Assembly: GCF_000626635.1 (NCBI RefSeq)
Contig: NZ_CP007451.1
Span: 4,756,501 to 4,820,500, forward strand
From: Draconibacterium orientale
Lineage (GTDB): Bacteria; Bacteroidota; Bacteroidia; Bacteroidales; Prolixibacteraceae
DNA length: 64,000 nt
Direction: 5' to 3'
Part shown: one piece after another, positions 38,255 through 49,237 of the stretch
Numbering within the stretch: the stretch's first letter is position 1
Layout: the number at the start of each line of letters is the position of its first letter
Notes under the pieces: generated by a model
The model's input: the letters and a program-made list of their open reading frames with translations, nothing else
Told to the model about the DNA's origin: nothing
Database searches by the model: none
Translations under genes and position numbers: made by a program

Positions 38255-41182
38255 ATGGCTATGACAACTACAAATAAATTCAACCAACTAAAAGCCCAAC
38301 TACAGGGCGATCTTTTTTTCGATAACGTACAACGGGTGCTTTACTCAACCGATGCATCGCAGTACAAAGAAATGCCCCTGGCTGTTACCAAGCCCAAAAA
38401 TAAGGACGACATTAAAAAGATCATCGCCTTTGCTCGCGAGAACAACACCAACATTATTCCCCGCGGAGCAGGTACTTCGCTGGCAGGGCAGGTTGTTGGA
38501 AACGGAATTGTTGTTGATGTTTCGAAATACATGAATAAAATTCTGGAGTTCAACAAAGACGAAAACTATGTTATTGTTGAACCCGGTGTTGTTTTGGCCG
38601 AGCTGAACCAGTTTTTGGCGCAACACGGTATGCAGTTTGGCCCCGAAACCTCTACTGCCAACCGCTGTGTTATTGGTGGAATGCTGGGAAATAATTCGTG
38701 TGGTTTGCACTCGTTGGTTTATGGCAGCGTGCGCGAACACATTTTGGAAATTGATGCGCTGCTAAGCGACGGTTCTGAAACCACATTCAAAGAATTAAAC
38801 AAAGAAGAATTTCTGAATAAATTAAATGGCAATCCGAATCAACAGGAAAAAGCTATTTATTCGAATATTAACGATCTGCTTTCCGATGAAAAGAACAGGG
38901 AAGAAATTCGGAAAAATTTCCCTGAGCCCGAATTAACCCGCCGGAATATGGGTTATGCCATCGATGAATTAATGTATGCCGATCCGTTTACCGACGGTGG
39001 AGGAAAATTCAATTTCTGTAAATTGTTGGCCGGCTCTGAAGGAACTTTAGCCTTTTCAACCCGAATAAAGTTGAATGTAATTCCGTTGCCTCCAAAATAC
39101 AAAGGATTGGTTTGTGCGCATTTCGAAACGCTGGAAGAATCGTTACACGCCAACCTGGTGGCGCTAAAATATAAACCAACGGCCATTGAATTAATGGACG
39201 ACCCGGTAATGCAGGCAGCCAAACAAAACATTGAGCAGGCCAAAAACCGCTTTTTTGTGAAAGGCGACCCGGGCGCGATGCTGATGATCGAATTTTCGTT
39301 TAAAACTGAAAAAGAATTAACCGACACAGCTGCTGCTCTTGAAAAAGAATTAGAAGAAGCCGGTTTGGGCTATCATTATCCGCTGGTAACCGGCGCCGAT
39401 AAAATAAAACGCGTGTGGTCGTTACGTACGGCCGGACTTGGGTTGCTGGCCAATATTCCGGGCGACAGAAAAGGCGTACCCGGAATTGAAGACACTGCTG
39501 TTCATCCGGAACATTTGCCCGACTACGTGGCTGATATAAAAGTTGTTCTGAAAAAACTGGAATTAGACAGTGTGTTTTACGCCCACATTGCCACCGGCGA
39601 AATTCACTTCCGTCCGCTAATCAACTTTAAAGATCCCAAAGATGTTGAGCTTTTTGACACCTTGATGAACGAAGTGGCTGCGCTGGTAAAAAAATACCGT
39701 GGTTCGATGAGTGGCGAACATGGCGACGGAAGAGCACGTGGAAAATTCATCCCGTTTATGCTGGGCGAACGCTGCTACGAAATGGTAAAATCGGTAAAAA
39801 AAGCCTGGGATCCGGATAACATTTTTAATCCCGGAAAAATTGTTGACACGCCACCAATTACCGAAAATCTGCGTGTAATTCCGGGCAAAGCCATTCCCGA
39901 AACCGATACCTACTTTGATTTCTCGAAAAATAAAGGCTATTTCCGTAGTATTGAAAAATGTAACGGATCGGGCGATTGCCGGAAAAGTGAAGTTATTGGC
40001 GGCACTCTATGCCCTACCTTTATGGCTACCCGCGACGAGGACAAAAGTACCCGCGGACGTGCCAATATCCTGCGCGAATTTCTGTACAACAACGATAAAA
40101 AGAACCTGTTCGACCATCAGGAAATATATGACATTTTAAGTCTGTGCATCTCATGCAAAGCCTGTAAAAGTGAGTGCCCCAGTAATGTAGATATGGCTAA
40201 ATTAAAAGCCGAATTTCTGCAGAATTATTACGATTTACATGGCATTCCGTTGCGCTCGCGATTAATTGGTTACCTGCCACGTTTAAACAAACTGGCTATG
40301 GTTTTCCGCCCTGTTTCAAACTTTCTGATGCGCACATCGCTCTTAAAAAGCGCTATCGGGTTTTCAACGAAACGTACACTTCCGGCACTGTCGAAAATTA
40401 CTTTAAACCGTTGGGTTGAAAACGGAGTTCCCACACCAGAGGCAGCAACAAAAGGCAAAATATATCTTTTTAACGATGAGTTTACCAATTACAACGAAAG
40501 CGATATTGGAATAAAGGCTATTCTATTGTTGACAAAATTGGGTTATGAGGTTAAAATTCCGCAAACCAAAGAAAGCGGACGAACCTTCCTTTCGAAAGGA
40601 ATGGTACGGACTTCGAAAAAGGTGGCCACCCAAAATATAAACCTGTTAAAAGATATTATCACCGACGAAACGCCACTGGTTGGAATTGAACCTTCTGCTA
40701 TTCTTGCTTTTCGCGATGAATACCCTGATTTGGTAGAAAAAGAGCTGCAACCGGCTGCTGAAAAGCTGGCGAAAAACGCCCTTCTTTTTGAAGAATTTAT
40801 GGCTGCCGAAATTGAAAAAGGAAATATTACGGAAGCAGATTTTACTACCGAAGAACAACATATTTTACTGCACGGTCATTGCCAGCAAAAAGCCGTGGCA
40901 TCAACCGAACCATCAAAAATAATGTTGTCGCTGCCTAAAAACTATTTTGTAAAAGAAATCCCTTCCGGTTGTTGTGGTATGGCCGGCTCGTTTGGTTACG
41001 AAAAAGAACATTACGAGCTCTCGATGCAAATTGGAGAGTTGGTGCTTTTTCCGGCGGTCCGAAAGGCTGAAGACGATTATATTATTTCGGCTCCGGGAAC
41101 CTCATGCCGCCATCATATAAAAGACGGGACCAGCAAAAGTGCTTTGCATCCGGTGGAGGTGCTGTATGGGGCACTGCTTTGA
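38255..41182 (+). CDS. FAD-linked D-2-hydroxyacid dehydrogenase with Fe-S C-terminus
   Basis: A 975-residue two-part enzyme. Residues 1-540 are a GlcD/Dld-type FAD domain: PRGAGTSLAGQVVGNG (about 71-86), GPETSTANRCVIGGMLGNNSCG and GEHGDGRARG. The C-terminal part has CNGSGDC near 569 with a later Cys, a [4Fe-4S] motif CISCKACKSECP (Cys631, 634, 637, 641), and a CCG domain with HGHCQQKA and SGCCGMAGSFG, as in heterodisulfide reductase D and YdiJ-like proteins. Substrates of this architecture include D-lactate and D-2-hydroxyglutarate, with electrons passed to quinone or another carrier. ATGs at 38255 and 38261 are both possible. It is monocistronic. Confidence 0.9.
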   Translation: MAMTTTNKFNQLKAQLQGDLFFDNVQRVLYSTDASQYKEMPLAVTKPKNKDDIKKIIAFARENNTNIIPRGAGTSLAGQVVGNGIVVDVSKYMNKILEFNKDENYVIVEPGVVLAELNQFLAQHGMQFGPETSTANRCVIGGMLGNNSCGLHSLVYGSVREHILEIDALLSDGSETTFKELNKEEFLNKLNGNPNQQEKAIYSNINDLLSDEKNREEIRKNFPEPELTRRNMGYAIDELMYADPFTDGGGKFNFCKLLAGSEGTLAFSTRIKLNVIPLPPKYKGLVCAHFETLEESLHANLVALKYKPTAIELMDDPVMQAAKQNIEQAKNRFFVKGDPGAMLMIEFSFKTEKELTDTAAALEKELEEAGLGYHYPLVTGADKIKRVWSLRTAGLGLLANIPGDRKGVPGIEDTAVHPEHLPDYVADIKVVLKKLELDSVFYAHIATGEIHFRPLINFKDPKDVELFDTLMNEVAALVKKYRGSMSGEHGDGRARGKFIPFMLGERCYEMVKSVKKAWDPDNIFNPGKIVDTPPITENLRVIPGKAIPETDTYFDFSKNKGYFRSIEKCNGSGDCRKSEVIGGTLCPTFMATRDEDKSTRGRANILREFLYNNDKKNLFDHQEIYDILSLCISCKACKSECPSNVDMAKLKAEFLQNYYDLHGIPLRSRLIGYLPRLNKLAMVFRPVSNFLMRTSLLKSAIGFSTKRTLPALSKITLNRWVENGVPTPEAATKGKIYLFNDEFTNYNESDIGIKAILLLTKLGYEVKIPQTKESGRTFLSKGMVRTSKKVATQNINLLKDIITDETPLVGIEPSAILAFRDEYPDLVEKELQPAAEKLAKNALLFEEFMAAEIEKGNITEADFTTEEQHILLHGHCQQKAVASTEPSKIMLSLPKNYFVKEIPSGCCGMAGSFGYEKEHYELSMQIGELVLFPAVRKAEDDYIISAPGTSCRHHIKDGTSKSALHPVEVLYGALL

Positions 41183-41709
41183 AAAAGATAATATTCAATA
41201 GCCAATAATTTAGAATCTCCATAGCCATAGAACAGTTGAATATTGAGTATTCGTTATTGGATATTCCCTTGATGAAGAGTTTAAATGAGTATATTAGAGC
41301 TTGCTCCCTCCTCCTGCTTAGTCGTCGCAATAACACATAACTAGGTGGAATCAAGGCAGCGAACATTGTTTAATCAAATATTCGGAAAAATCTCAGTCTT
41401 CCACTGCCCCGTTAAACAGGTAACACATCATAAGGATGAGGAAATGAAGCGTTCAAAGCCTTCTTAACTCTTTCAATTAATCATAGCTTTAAAACTTAGG
41501 GAATTGATACCAAAAAGCGAGTTAAAAAATATGCTCAATAGCATATTTTACAATAATTATGATTAGCCGGAGATTTTAAGTCACAAATTCTCTTCTCGAT
41601 TTTATACAAGTTCAAGGCTATTTCAGCCAGTAAAACCTAACTTTTTCACGATTCCTATCACATTTTTTCAAAATGGGACAGCACTATCTGTCAGCCAATT
41701 ATAATATTT
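41183..41709. other. 527-bp gap with hairpin and degenerate repeats
   Basis: No gene is supported. At about 41190-41290 the words AATATTCAATAGCCAATA and TTGAATATTGAGTATTCGTTATTGGATATTC form a degenerate inverted tract like those elsewhere. A perfect 10-bp hairpin, AAAATATGCT-CAAT-AGCATATTTT at 41526-41549, could terminate transcription in either direction. The IS element begins at 41710. Confidence 0.45.
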
Positions 41710-42704
41710 TTGAATATCCGTATTTAGTCATAGTCCAGTAATTCCAGCAATAACCAGCCTGTCAAAGAGTTTTTCTCCAAAATACCTCCGGTTTAGCTTG
41801 TAGACGAACTCATTCAAATACATTTGAAGGTATTTCCCCTTAATCTTGTGGTAATTACCAAGGAAGTTTCGTTTAGCATTGCTTATTGTAATATGAACCC
41901 AACGCAATGTTTCTTTGGTGAGCTTTTCGCTTGACTTTTCAGAAAAATGAAGTTCCACATAATCCGAAATATCAACATAAGACGTACTGTCGTCGGTAAA
42001 TACAATACTTTTTTCATCAAAAGATTCCCTGACCGTATCATTAATTTCATCTGCATGGTGACTCTCAAGAACCCTGGCTTTGAAGTAACGGCATTGACTT
42101 GTTTTTTCCCCGGTCTCTACATCTTCAAGCTGAGCCGACTCTGCCATTACTGATACCGGCGACTTGCCTGCAGCACCACGTCCTCTTTTCCCTCTCGACT
42201 TTTCCACTTCAGAAGATTCTACTGTAAAATATCCCTCGTCCATTTCAATCATCCCCTCCAAGGTATAACGCGCATCGCGGTTACCCATGGCTTTACGAAG
42301 TTTGTGTACCATTGCCCAAACAGGCTCATAGCGTTTCATTCCAAGTTGCTTTTGGATTTCCTTGCTGGAAAAACCTTTTTTGGTGGCAGTCATTAAGAAC
42401 ATGGTTTTGTACCAGATCATGAACGATAGGTTTGATCCCTGCATTATAGTGCCACTACGCAATGAAGTACGGTGTCTACACTTTTTGCACTCGTAACTCC
42501 AGCGACTTTTTATCCAGTAATGCTCTGTATGTCCACATTCCTTGCAGACTACACCTACCTTGTCCCTTTCCTCTTTAAAATGGTTTCGGCAAGCTTCCTC
42601 GCTATCAAAATGTGCTGTGAAAGTAAATAGGTTCATCTATATCGTTTTAACTACCTTAAAGATAATGAAATAAATCAAATTATGAGTATTTACGGATATT
42701 CAAT
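41710..42704 (-). mobile_element. Complete IS1595-type insertion sequence
   Basis: The ends share TTGAATATCCGTA, at 41710-41722 and inverted at 42691-42703, and remain similar for about 28 bp. Both ends are flanked by TAATATTT (41702-41709 and 42705-42712), an 8-bp direct repeat, the duplication size known for IS1595. The 995-bp length and single transposase fit. The right boundary may be off by one base, since the inverted repeats are offset by one position. Intact repeats and gene suggest recent insertion. Confidence 0.85.
41728..42636 (-). CDS. IS1595-family transposase (ISXO2-like)
   Basis: The 302-residue DDE transposase has an N-terminal zinc ribbon (CKECGH, then CKKCRH, residues 30-60) for DNA binding and an ISXO2-type catalytic domain. 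The acidic residues are in MIEMDEGYF (about 130), VFTDDSTSY (about 210), and near LNEFVYKLNRR at the C-terminus. RWVHITISNAKRNFLGNYHKIKG is the conserved stretch before the last of them. The gene fills the element between the inverted repeats and has no frameshift, so it could be active. Its ATG is at 42636. Confidence 0.92.
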   Translation of the reverse strand: MNLFTFTAHFDSEEACRNHFKEERDKVGVVCKECGHTEHYWIKSRWSYECKKCRHRTSLRSGTIMQGSNLSFMIWYKTMFLMTATKKGFSSKEIQKQLGMKRYEPVWAMVHKLRKAMGNRDARYTLEGMIEMDEGYFTVESSEVEKSRGKRGRGAAGKSPVSVMAESAQLEDVETGEKTSQCRYFKARVLESHHADEINDTVRESFDEKSIVFTDDSTSYVDISDYVELHFSEKSSEKLTKETLRWVHITISNAKRNFLGNYHKIKGKYLQMYLNEFVYKLNRRYFGEKLFDRLVIAGITGL

Positions 42705-43018
42705 TAATATTTCTTAAATTTCATAAAGTGATTCGTGATAAAAAATGATGGTTCTTTATACCAATCACAGCAATTTACTTTAAACTGAACGTATGGAAAA
42801 AATAAAATCTTTCCATAGACAATTCTACTCCCCAATAAGTTAGTTGAGCTAAGCATTGGGCTTGCCGCAAGCAACTGCTGTGGGCCGCAGACTTGCTATC
42901 TAAATACAAACCTCGTGTTCTTATAAATGCGCTGTATGTTTATGCCTTGCCACAAGGCCGGGTACTGCTATGTTTTGCACAAAAAAATCAGATTAATAAA
43001 AACCTAAAAACAAACAAG
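42705..43018. other. 314-bp gap before the surface protein gene
   Basis: No gene is seen. Hairpin-forming words CTTGCCGCAAG (about 42860) and GCCTTGCCACAAGGC (about 42943) and a CTGCTGTGGGCCGCAG stem occur in a GC-richer stretch. A clear promoter for the following gene was not found. Confidence 0.35.
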
Positions 43019-46000
43019 ATGAAAAACTTTACCAAACTTTTCGAACACCCCATATGGTGATTTTTATGCTAATGATGGGGATTTTATTACTGGCAACTAA
43101 TGTCGGTTTTGGACAGACGACAATAAAAACGGATAAATTTGACTACCTGCCAGGAGAAACAGTTGTCATTACCGGGTCAGGTTGGTTGCCCGGGGAAACA
43201 GTAAACATGGTGCTTGACCATACAACTTTCAATCATGATGATGAATATCTTGAAGCTGTTGCCGATGCAAATGGCGATATTTTTAACGACAGTTATATTA
43301 TTGATCCATCTGATCTGGGAGAATCTTTTTTGCTAACCGCAACCGGAGCAACTAGCGGTTTAACAGCCTGGAATAGTTTTACCGATGGTGGTGGGGCTTA
43401 TACCATCAATCTTGCAGCTGCAGATCCTTCAATTTATATTCCTGCTATTCCTTTTCCTGACGATCTTACTGTTCCAGAGGGATCTAGTGATGGTTCAACT
43501 TTAATTCCTCTTTCAGATTTTAATGATGGAACCTCCGATGTTAGAGTTGAAAGTTTAGCTCCCGAGGACATGGCCCTGGGGCAAATCGTTCCTTTCGAGA
43601 TCATGATTACAGTTAATGGCGATATTACCCCTGAGAATGGCACAATAACCTTCGTAGTCGGCTGGAACACATTAACAACCAATGGAGGTGATTTTGGTTA
43701 TGACGCCCGTGGAGATGATGTTGGCTACGGTGTATTAGGTGCATTCATAGATACTGGCGATGGCGCTTATACTGATGGTAGCATTCAAGCTACTGTCGAT
43801 ACTTATACCTGGTCATTAATAAACGACGAAATTATAGGGATCTTCACTGTAAGTGGTCTTGAAGATGGGGACGAAGTTGTTGTAGAAGCATGGTTGGTTT
43901 TAGATGATGATATCCCCGCCGGGATTGGAGGAAATGTTCAATCCCGTCTTATTGTTGCAGCCACCGGGTCTGATCAAACGATCAATGTCTCCAACAGTGG
44001 AACAATTACACTTGTTAATGGTGATGCGATCTCGACTGGTAATCAAACGGTACCGTTACTAAAACCAAGTAATTTCTTCAATGCTGATGTGGATTTGTCC
44101 GTTACCAAAACAGATGATATTGATCCAATTTTAGTTGGAGAAACGCTAACCTACGAAATAACAGCATTCAATGCTGGTCCCTCTGTTGCAAATGGTGTTG
44201 TTGTATATGATGAACTAGACCCAAATGTAACCTTTGTATTTGCTTCTGATGGTGGTTTTATCAACACAGATTCTGAAGATTTAATACCGAATGGAGCTGT
44301 ACAATGGAACGTTGGTGCATTAGCACCTGGCGAATCAGTTTCTTATACAGTCACTGTAACCGTAAATAATGATGCACCGGCAACGGCAACTGGAGGAGTT
44401 AGTTTGTCGGGTTCAGCTGGTTCCAGTTGCACGGGCGATCTGGTGAACAAAGTGCATGTTACCACTATCAGCGATGATACGGACGACACAAACAATTCCT
44501 GGTGCGAGCCAACCGGTGTATTACCGCTTGTCGGTTTAGGCTGTGGAGCAACAGGCAGTCAAGTGTGTTGTCCCGATGACACTGATGGTACAATTGAGGT
44601 TACCTGGGCTGGCGGACTTGCTCCCTACACCCTAAAATTGTATCTAGATGGCGTAATATTAAATGATCAAACAATTACTGATGCTACCTCACCATATACT
44701 TTCACTGGTTTGGCAGTTGGCGATTACACATTTCAAGTAATACCTTCTCAAGGCGGTGATTGCAGTCGTGCAATCAGTATTACCGTGGACGGAACTGCTC
44801 CGGTAATCACATGTCCGGTAGATGTGATCCTTGAATGTGACGAAAGCACTGCCCCTAGTAACACCGGAACAGCTACAGCAGTTGATAACTGCGACCCAAC
44901 ACCAACACCAACAATTACATACACCGACAATCAAATTGCCGGAACATGCTCAGAGACCTACACCATTGAGAGAACCTGGACGGCAACAGACTGCGGTGGA
45001 AATGCATCGAGTTGTGTTCAGACAATAACTGTTCAGGATACCGAAGCCCCAGTATTGTCAGGAGTTCCTGCTGAAGTAACTGTGGAATGCGATGCCGTTC
45101 CGGCAGCAGCTTCACCAACAGCTTCAGATAACTGCGATCCTGACCCGGTAATTACTCTTGACGAAACAAGTACGCAAACCGACGATGGAAGCTGTACAGA
45201 CCAGAGCTACACAATAACTCGTGTTTGGACTGCTACCGACAACTGCGGCAACAGCAGTAGCCAGACTCAGGTGATTACTGTGGAAGATAATACTGCCCCG
45301 GTACTCGCAAATGTTCCTGCTGATGCAAATAACTTGCCCTCCGCTAACGGTTGTCAATTGCGGTGACGTCACAAGTCCAAATGGAACTGGCTTTGCAACA
45401 GCTACAGACAATTGTGATGCTAATGTGGTTATTACTTATGTGGATGCTACAAGTACAACACCTGGTTGCGACACAGAAACGATTACCCGTACTTGGACAG
45501 CTACCGATGATTGTGGCAATACCAGCACTTGTGATCAGGAAATTCTGGTGGCATCCATTAATATCGTAAAAACGTTTGCAGATGACGAGGTGATAGCAGG
45601 TGGTGCAGCCAGCTCTTTTACTCTGGTTGTAACCAATGATGGTTCTGCACCGTTGAGTAATATTGAAATCTATGACGAAGTTGATGACCGCCTTACTGTG
45701 ACAGGTGTTTCCGGTACCGATGGCACAGATGCCGATACCGATGGGGATGCTCAAATGGTTGAATGGCTAATTGAGTCACTGACTCCGGGCACTTCAGCAA
45801 CTATTACTGTTGACTTCGAGGTTGCTTCTGATGTTGAAGAGGCAAATGGAGTTGGTGGATTAAATGGTAAAAGAAACGTTCCTAACGATGCATGGGTAAA
45901 TGCTGAAGCAACCGACGACACCGGTATTAAGGTCGTAGACAGCGATTACGACGATATTGACATTAAGGTGATAATCGACCTATCGATTGAGAAGGAATTC

Positions 46001-47638
46001 GATCCGGCGGTGATACAGGCACCGCAAGGTACATTCCAGAAGTTTACCCTGGTAGTGAGCAATGAAGGCCCATCTGACGCGGTAGATGTTTCGGTGAAAG
46101 ATACCGTACATACTTCACTTGAAATTACCAGTGTTAGTGTGACTCCTGATGACGGTGGTACTGGCACATGGGATGGTCCTCACCTGGATTGTACATTACA
46201 AATTCCGGCTGGTAAGTCAGACACGATCGAGGTTACCTATCTAACAGCACCTTTCTTAGATGACGTTACGCCTTACGGGACAGGTGCCGGTGACGACTTT
46301 TACTTTGTCTTCGTAAACGGTAGCGTTCTCGAAGGATCAACTGATGGTGATGGCGTATTTCTGAATGGTGTAAATATCACGGATCAAGTAACAATAATTA
46401 CCAGTCTTACCCGAAATGACATCATTTTTGACCCACCAGGGGATGATCCGGCATTCGAGATGCATCTCTCCTGCTCCGATCCTTTCACAGGCGGTTGGGG
46501 ACAATCAGCCGGACCGGTTGAAGGTGTCGACGACAACTGGCAGATTGCGTTCTTCACGATCGCCCGCTTCAATGCTAATGGCTACATAAAATCGTGTGGT
46601 AACGTGACCGTTGAATATGAGATACCTAACACAGGATACGCATCCGGTGAGGATTCCGAAGGAACGCAAACAGACTCTGATGATGCAAGAGTAACCGTTG
46701 GTCCTGGTATAACATTAACTGATTTGACAACCCTTGGTAAGCGGCTTACCGCCAGGTTAACTAATATGACAGGCCACAATAAAGTGATTGATGAAGTCAC
46801 GATTAAGTGGCCTGCAAGTAACGGCAACCTGATTAAGGTCTGGCTGGTCACTGGTAATATTACCGAAGTTATCTGGGAAGGAAATGATTATTCACAAGAT
46901 GCCATTCTCAATTCGGATGGTGAGGGGGTTTGGTATGGCAGTACACTTCTAACAGGTGAAGCCATCCTGCGTTTCGACTTCGTTAACAAAGTCGCGTCCT
47001 CCGGTTACGTCATTCGCGTCTGGTTCGAGGACGGCACGTGGTTGGATATACACGATGTGGGTGACCAACCTACTGCTCCGGATCCGGGTGAAGAAGTTCA
47101 GCTTATTTGTCCAACTAAAACACGAGTTGCATGTGCAGACCTTTCTGATGCATGGCCAGCATGGGTGAATTCAGCTTATTACACAGGTGAAGGAGATTAT
47201 ACGATTAAAACAGTTCCAGAAGAAGCGCCGGAATGTGGCACAACAACAACTGTTATATTTAATCTTTATGTTGAAGGTGATGAAGTTGGCGAACCGGTAG
47301 CTTCCTGTACTTCTGATTTCACAGTGAAAGCAGAAAAATCAGCTGAAATTACAACAGAAGTTGAAGAATTCGAGTATACCGACCTTAAGGTTTACCCGAA
47401 TCCATTTAGCGAAGAAGTACGTTTCGAATTTGTTTCGCCAATAGCAACCCAGGCTAAAATTGATATTTACAATATGGCAGGGCAAATGGTGCAAACCGTA
47501 TTCGATGGTTTTGTGGAAAAAAACACCACTTATAATGCTGAGTTTAAACCTGAAGAACAGGTAAGCGGCGTATACTTCTACCGTATGAAGTTAGGTAACG
47601 TAATCCATAATGGTAAACTGGTTTATAAAAAAGATTAA
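43019..47638 (+). pseudogene. T9SS-exported DUF11/HYR-like surface protein, two frame breaks
   Basis: One large protein is split. The ATG at 43019 opens MKNFTKLFEHPIW and stops at 43058. One base added to the C run at 43048-43051 would join it to the frame MVIFMLMMGILLLATNVGFGQ, a good signal peptide, which runs on to 45366. Near 45324-45331 (VPAD then [12 protein letters not shown]) the frame shifts by +1 and continues to 47638. Domains: an Ig-like N-terminal part (YLPGETVVITGSGWLPGETV), DUF11 repeats ([44 protein letters not shown]), two to three Cys-bearing HYR-like repeats (TAVDNCDPTPTPTITYTDN, TASDNCDPDPVITLDE), and a T9SS sorting domain ([17 protein letters not shown] to [13 protein letters not shown]). 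Translation from 43054 alone would yield an unanchored first half. Sequencing error or decay are both possible. Confidence 0.8.
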
Positions 47639-47657
47639 TTTAACCAGAACGTAATAC

Positions 47658-47692
47658 AAAGCGTACTCTGCAAATGTGGAGTACGCTTTTTG
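47658..47692 (+). terminator. Intrinsic terminator after the surface protein
   Basis: AAAGCGTACTC (47658-47668) pairs perfectly with GAGTACGCTTT (47679-47689), followed by TT. Confidence 0.88.
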
Positions 47693-48265
47693 TGTGCTAA
47701 TATGCTACATTTTCAATTATTGGCAGCAAATCATTTCTAAAAACGCATCTACTCTGCTGTGCCTTTTGAAGAACAGATTTTTGACATTACAAATTATCTC
47801 GGCGAAAAAAATCTGCCAATCAATACATTATTGCAGACACCGGTGAAATTATTGGAATAATTGCATATAATGTCGGAACCATACCTTTTTCTTTTTATCA
47901 GGACTGGATGCCTAAAGATTCAGAAGGTAAAATAAAATTACTGGTATCAACTCACTTAACAAACACTCGACGGTTATCAATGATTTTATGGTAAAAAGAG
48001 AACCTGGCGACTTTATTATACACGTAGCAAAATATAATTGCCGGATTCTTTTTTGCCTGAAAATTCTTTCATCTCTGGCCATTAAAATTGTTTGTTTGTA
48101 GTGGTATAGTATGAAAGCCGCACGTATTTTAATATCCTTGAGGATGTAATATTACATGCTCGTTTCAACTAGTTTCCCGCACATATTTATACAAATCAGA
48201 AACTTAATTCAATTTTTTGCACTAATTTTAATTCGATTTCAACAAATAACTAAAACCAATAAACC
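47693..48265. other. 573-bp gap with possible decayed coding fragments
   Basis: Between about 47831 and 47992 one frame reads IADTGEIIGIIAYNVGTIPF and later SFYQDWMPKDSEGKIKLLVS before a stop; a neighbouring frame then reads INDFMVKREPGDFIIHVAKY. The composition is protein-like and the shift between frames suggests a broken gene, but I cannot name a family and no start is visible. The remaining part (48100-48265) is AT-rich and probably holds the promoter of the next gene. Confidence 0.3.
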
Positions 48266-48952
48266 ATGAATAACCGTTTTTTCATACCCATACTATTTGT
48301 AGTTTGTATTTTTATTGCAACTGGCTTGAATGCTCAGGATCGAAGTATTCAGGGCAAAGTAACCACTTTCGAAAACCTACCTTTATCCGGTGTGGAAGTT
48401 CAGGTAAAAAGTACCGGGCAGGTAGTTAAAACAGATACCCTTGGGCGGTTTTCGGTTGCTTGTAATAATAAAGATAAATTAAGTTTTTTCGCCCATGGAT
48501 TTAATAAGCAAAACGTTAAACTAAAAGAAAACACAAAGTTTGTTGCGGTTAATTTACACCTTAAACCGGGCGAAGAAGGAAAATCACTGGCCATTGGTTA
48601 TGGGCATGTACAGGATGAAGATAAACTGAATGCAATTTCAAGTTTACGAGACGACCATGATAATTTCTCGAAATATACAGATATGTATGAACTGATAAGA
48701 GGAAAGTTTTCGGGCGTTCAGGTGATTGGCGATGAAGTAATAATCCGCGGGAATAATACGATGGGTGGCAGCAATGCTGCATTAATTGTAGTGGATGGAA
48801 TTGAGCGGGAAGGAAGTATATTGGGAATGCTCCCTCCACATACGGTAAAAAGTATCGATATTTTAAAAGATGGAGGGTCTGCTATTTATGGAGCAAGGGG
48901 AGCAAACGGAGTCGTTCTCATCGAAACAAAAAGCGGCGAAGAGGATAAATAG
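48266..48952 (+). CDS. Plug-only TonB-receptor-like protein
   Basis: A 228-residue exported protein: signal peptide to about residue 24 (FVVCIFIATGLNAQ), a carboxypeptidase-regulatory-like beta-sandwich (SIQGKVTTFENLPLSGVEVQV, about 27-100), then a TonB-receptor plug domain (about 130-222) with VIGDEVIIRGNNTMGGSNAALIVVDG and GGSAIYGARGANGVVLIETK. These are the N-terminal parts of SusC-like importers, but the 22-strand barrel is missing and the stop is clean. Such barrel-less proteins occur in this phylum; whether this is a truncated receptor or a free adaptor is open. No SusD-like partner is adjacent. Confidence 0.82.
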   Translation: MNNRFFIPILFVVCIFIATGLNAQDRSIQGKVTTFENLPLSGVEVQVKSTGQVVKTDTLGRFSVACNNKDKLSFFAHGFNKQNVKLKENTKFVAVNLHLKPGEEGKSLAIGYGHVQDEDKLNAISSLRDDHDNFSKYTDMYELIRGKFSGVQVIGDEVIIRGNNTMGGSNAALIVVDGIEREGSILGMLPPHTVKSIDILKDGGSAIYGARGANGVVLIETKSGEEDK

Positions 48953-49237
48953 TTGGGGGAAACCAAGATCAATTTTTTTAATTTTTTTCCCTTTAAAATG
49001 CCGCTAACGAAAATTTGAAATAATCATTCCCGTTTAACCGGTTTTGAAAATTAAATTAACCAGAAAATCAGAAACACCTCACAAACCTTACTCACAGACA
49101 ACTAACAACTTGTATTCTTCTAAGAATTGCAGAAATCAGCGGTTGAAAACATGCAGAATTACACCATAATTCTCACGCAATATTCATGAATAAACTTCTT
49201 GTAATCTAATTTGTTTATTCAACTTTAAACAGAAACA

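Noticed and set aside
42840-42960. tRNA-like hairpins before the surface protein
   Set aside because: The stems do not form a cloverleaf and there is no anticodon arm or CCA-like acceptor.
45311-45366. Programmed frameshift in the surface protein
   Set aside because: No slippery heptamer or following stem was seen at the junction, and a second frame break at 43048 makes decay or error more likely.
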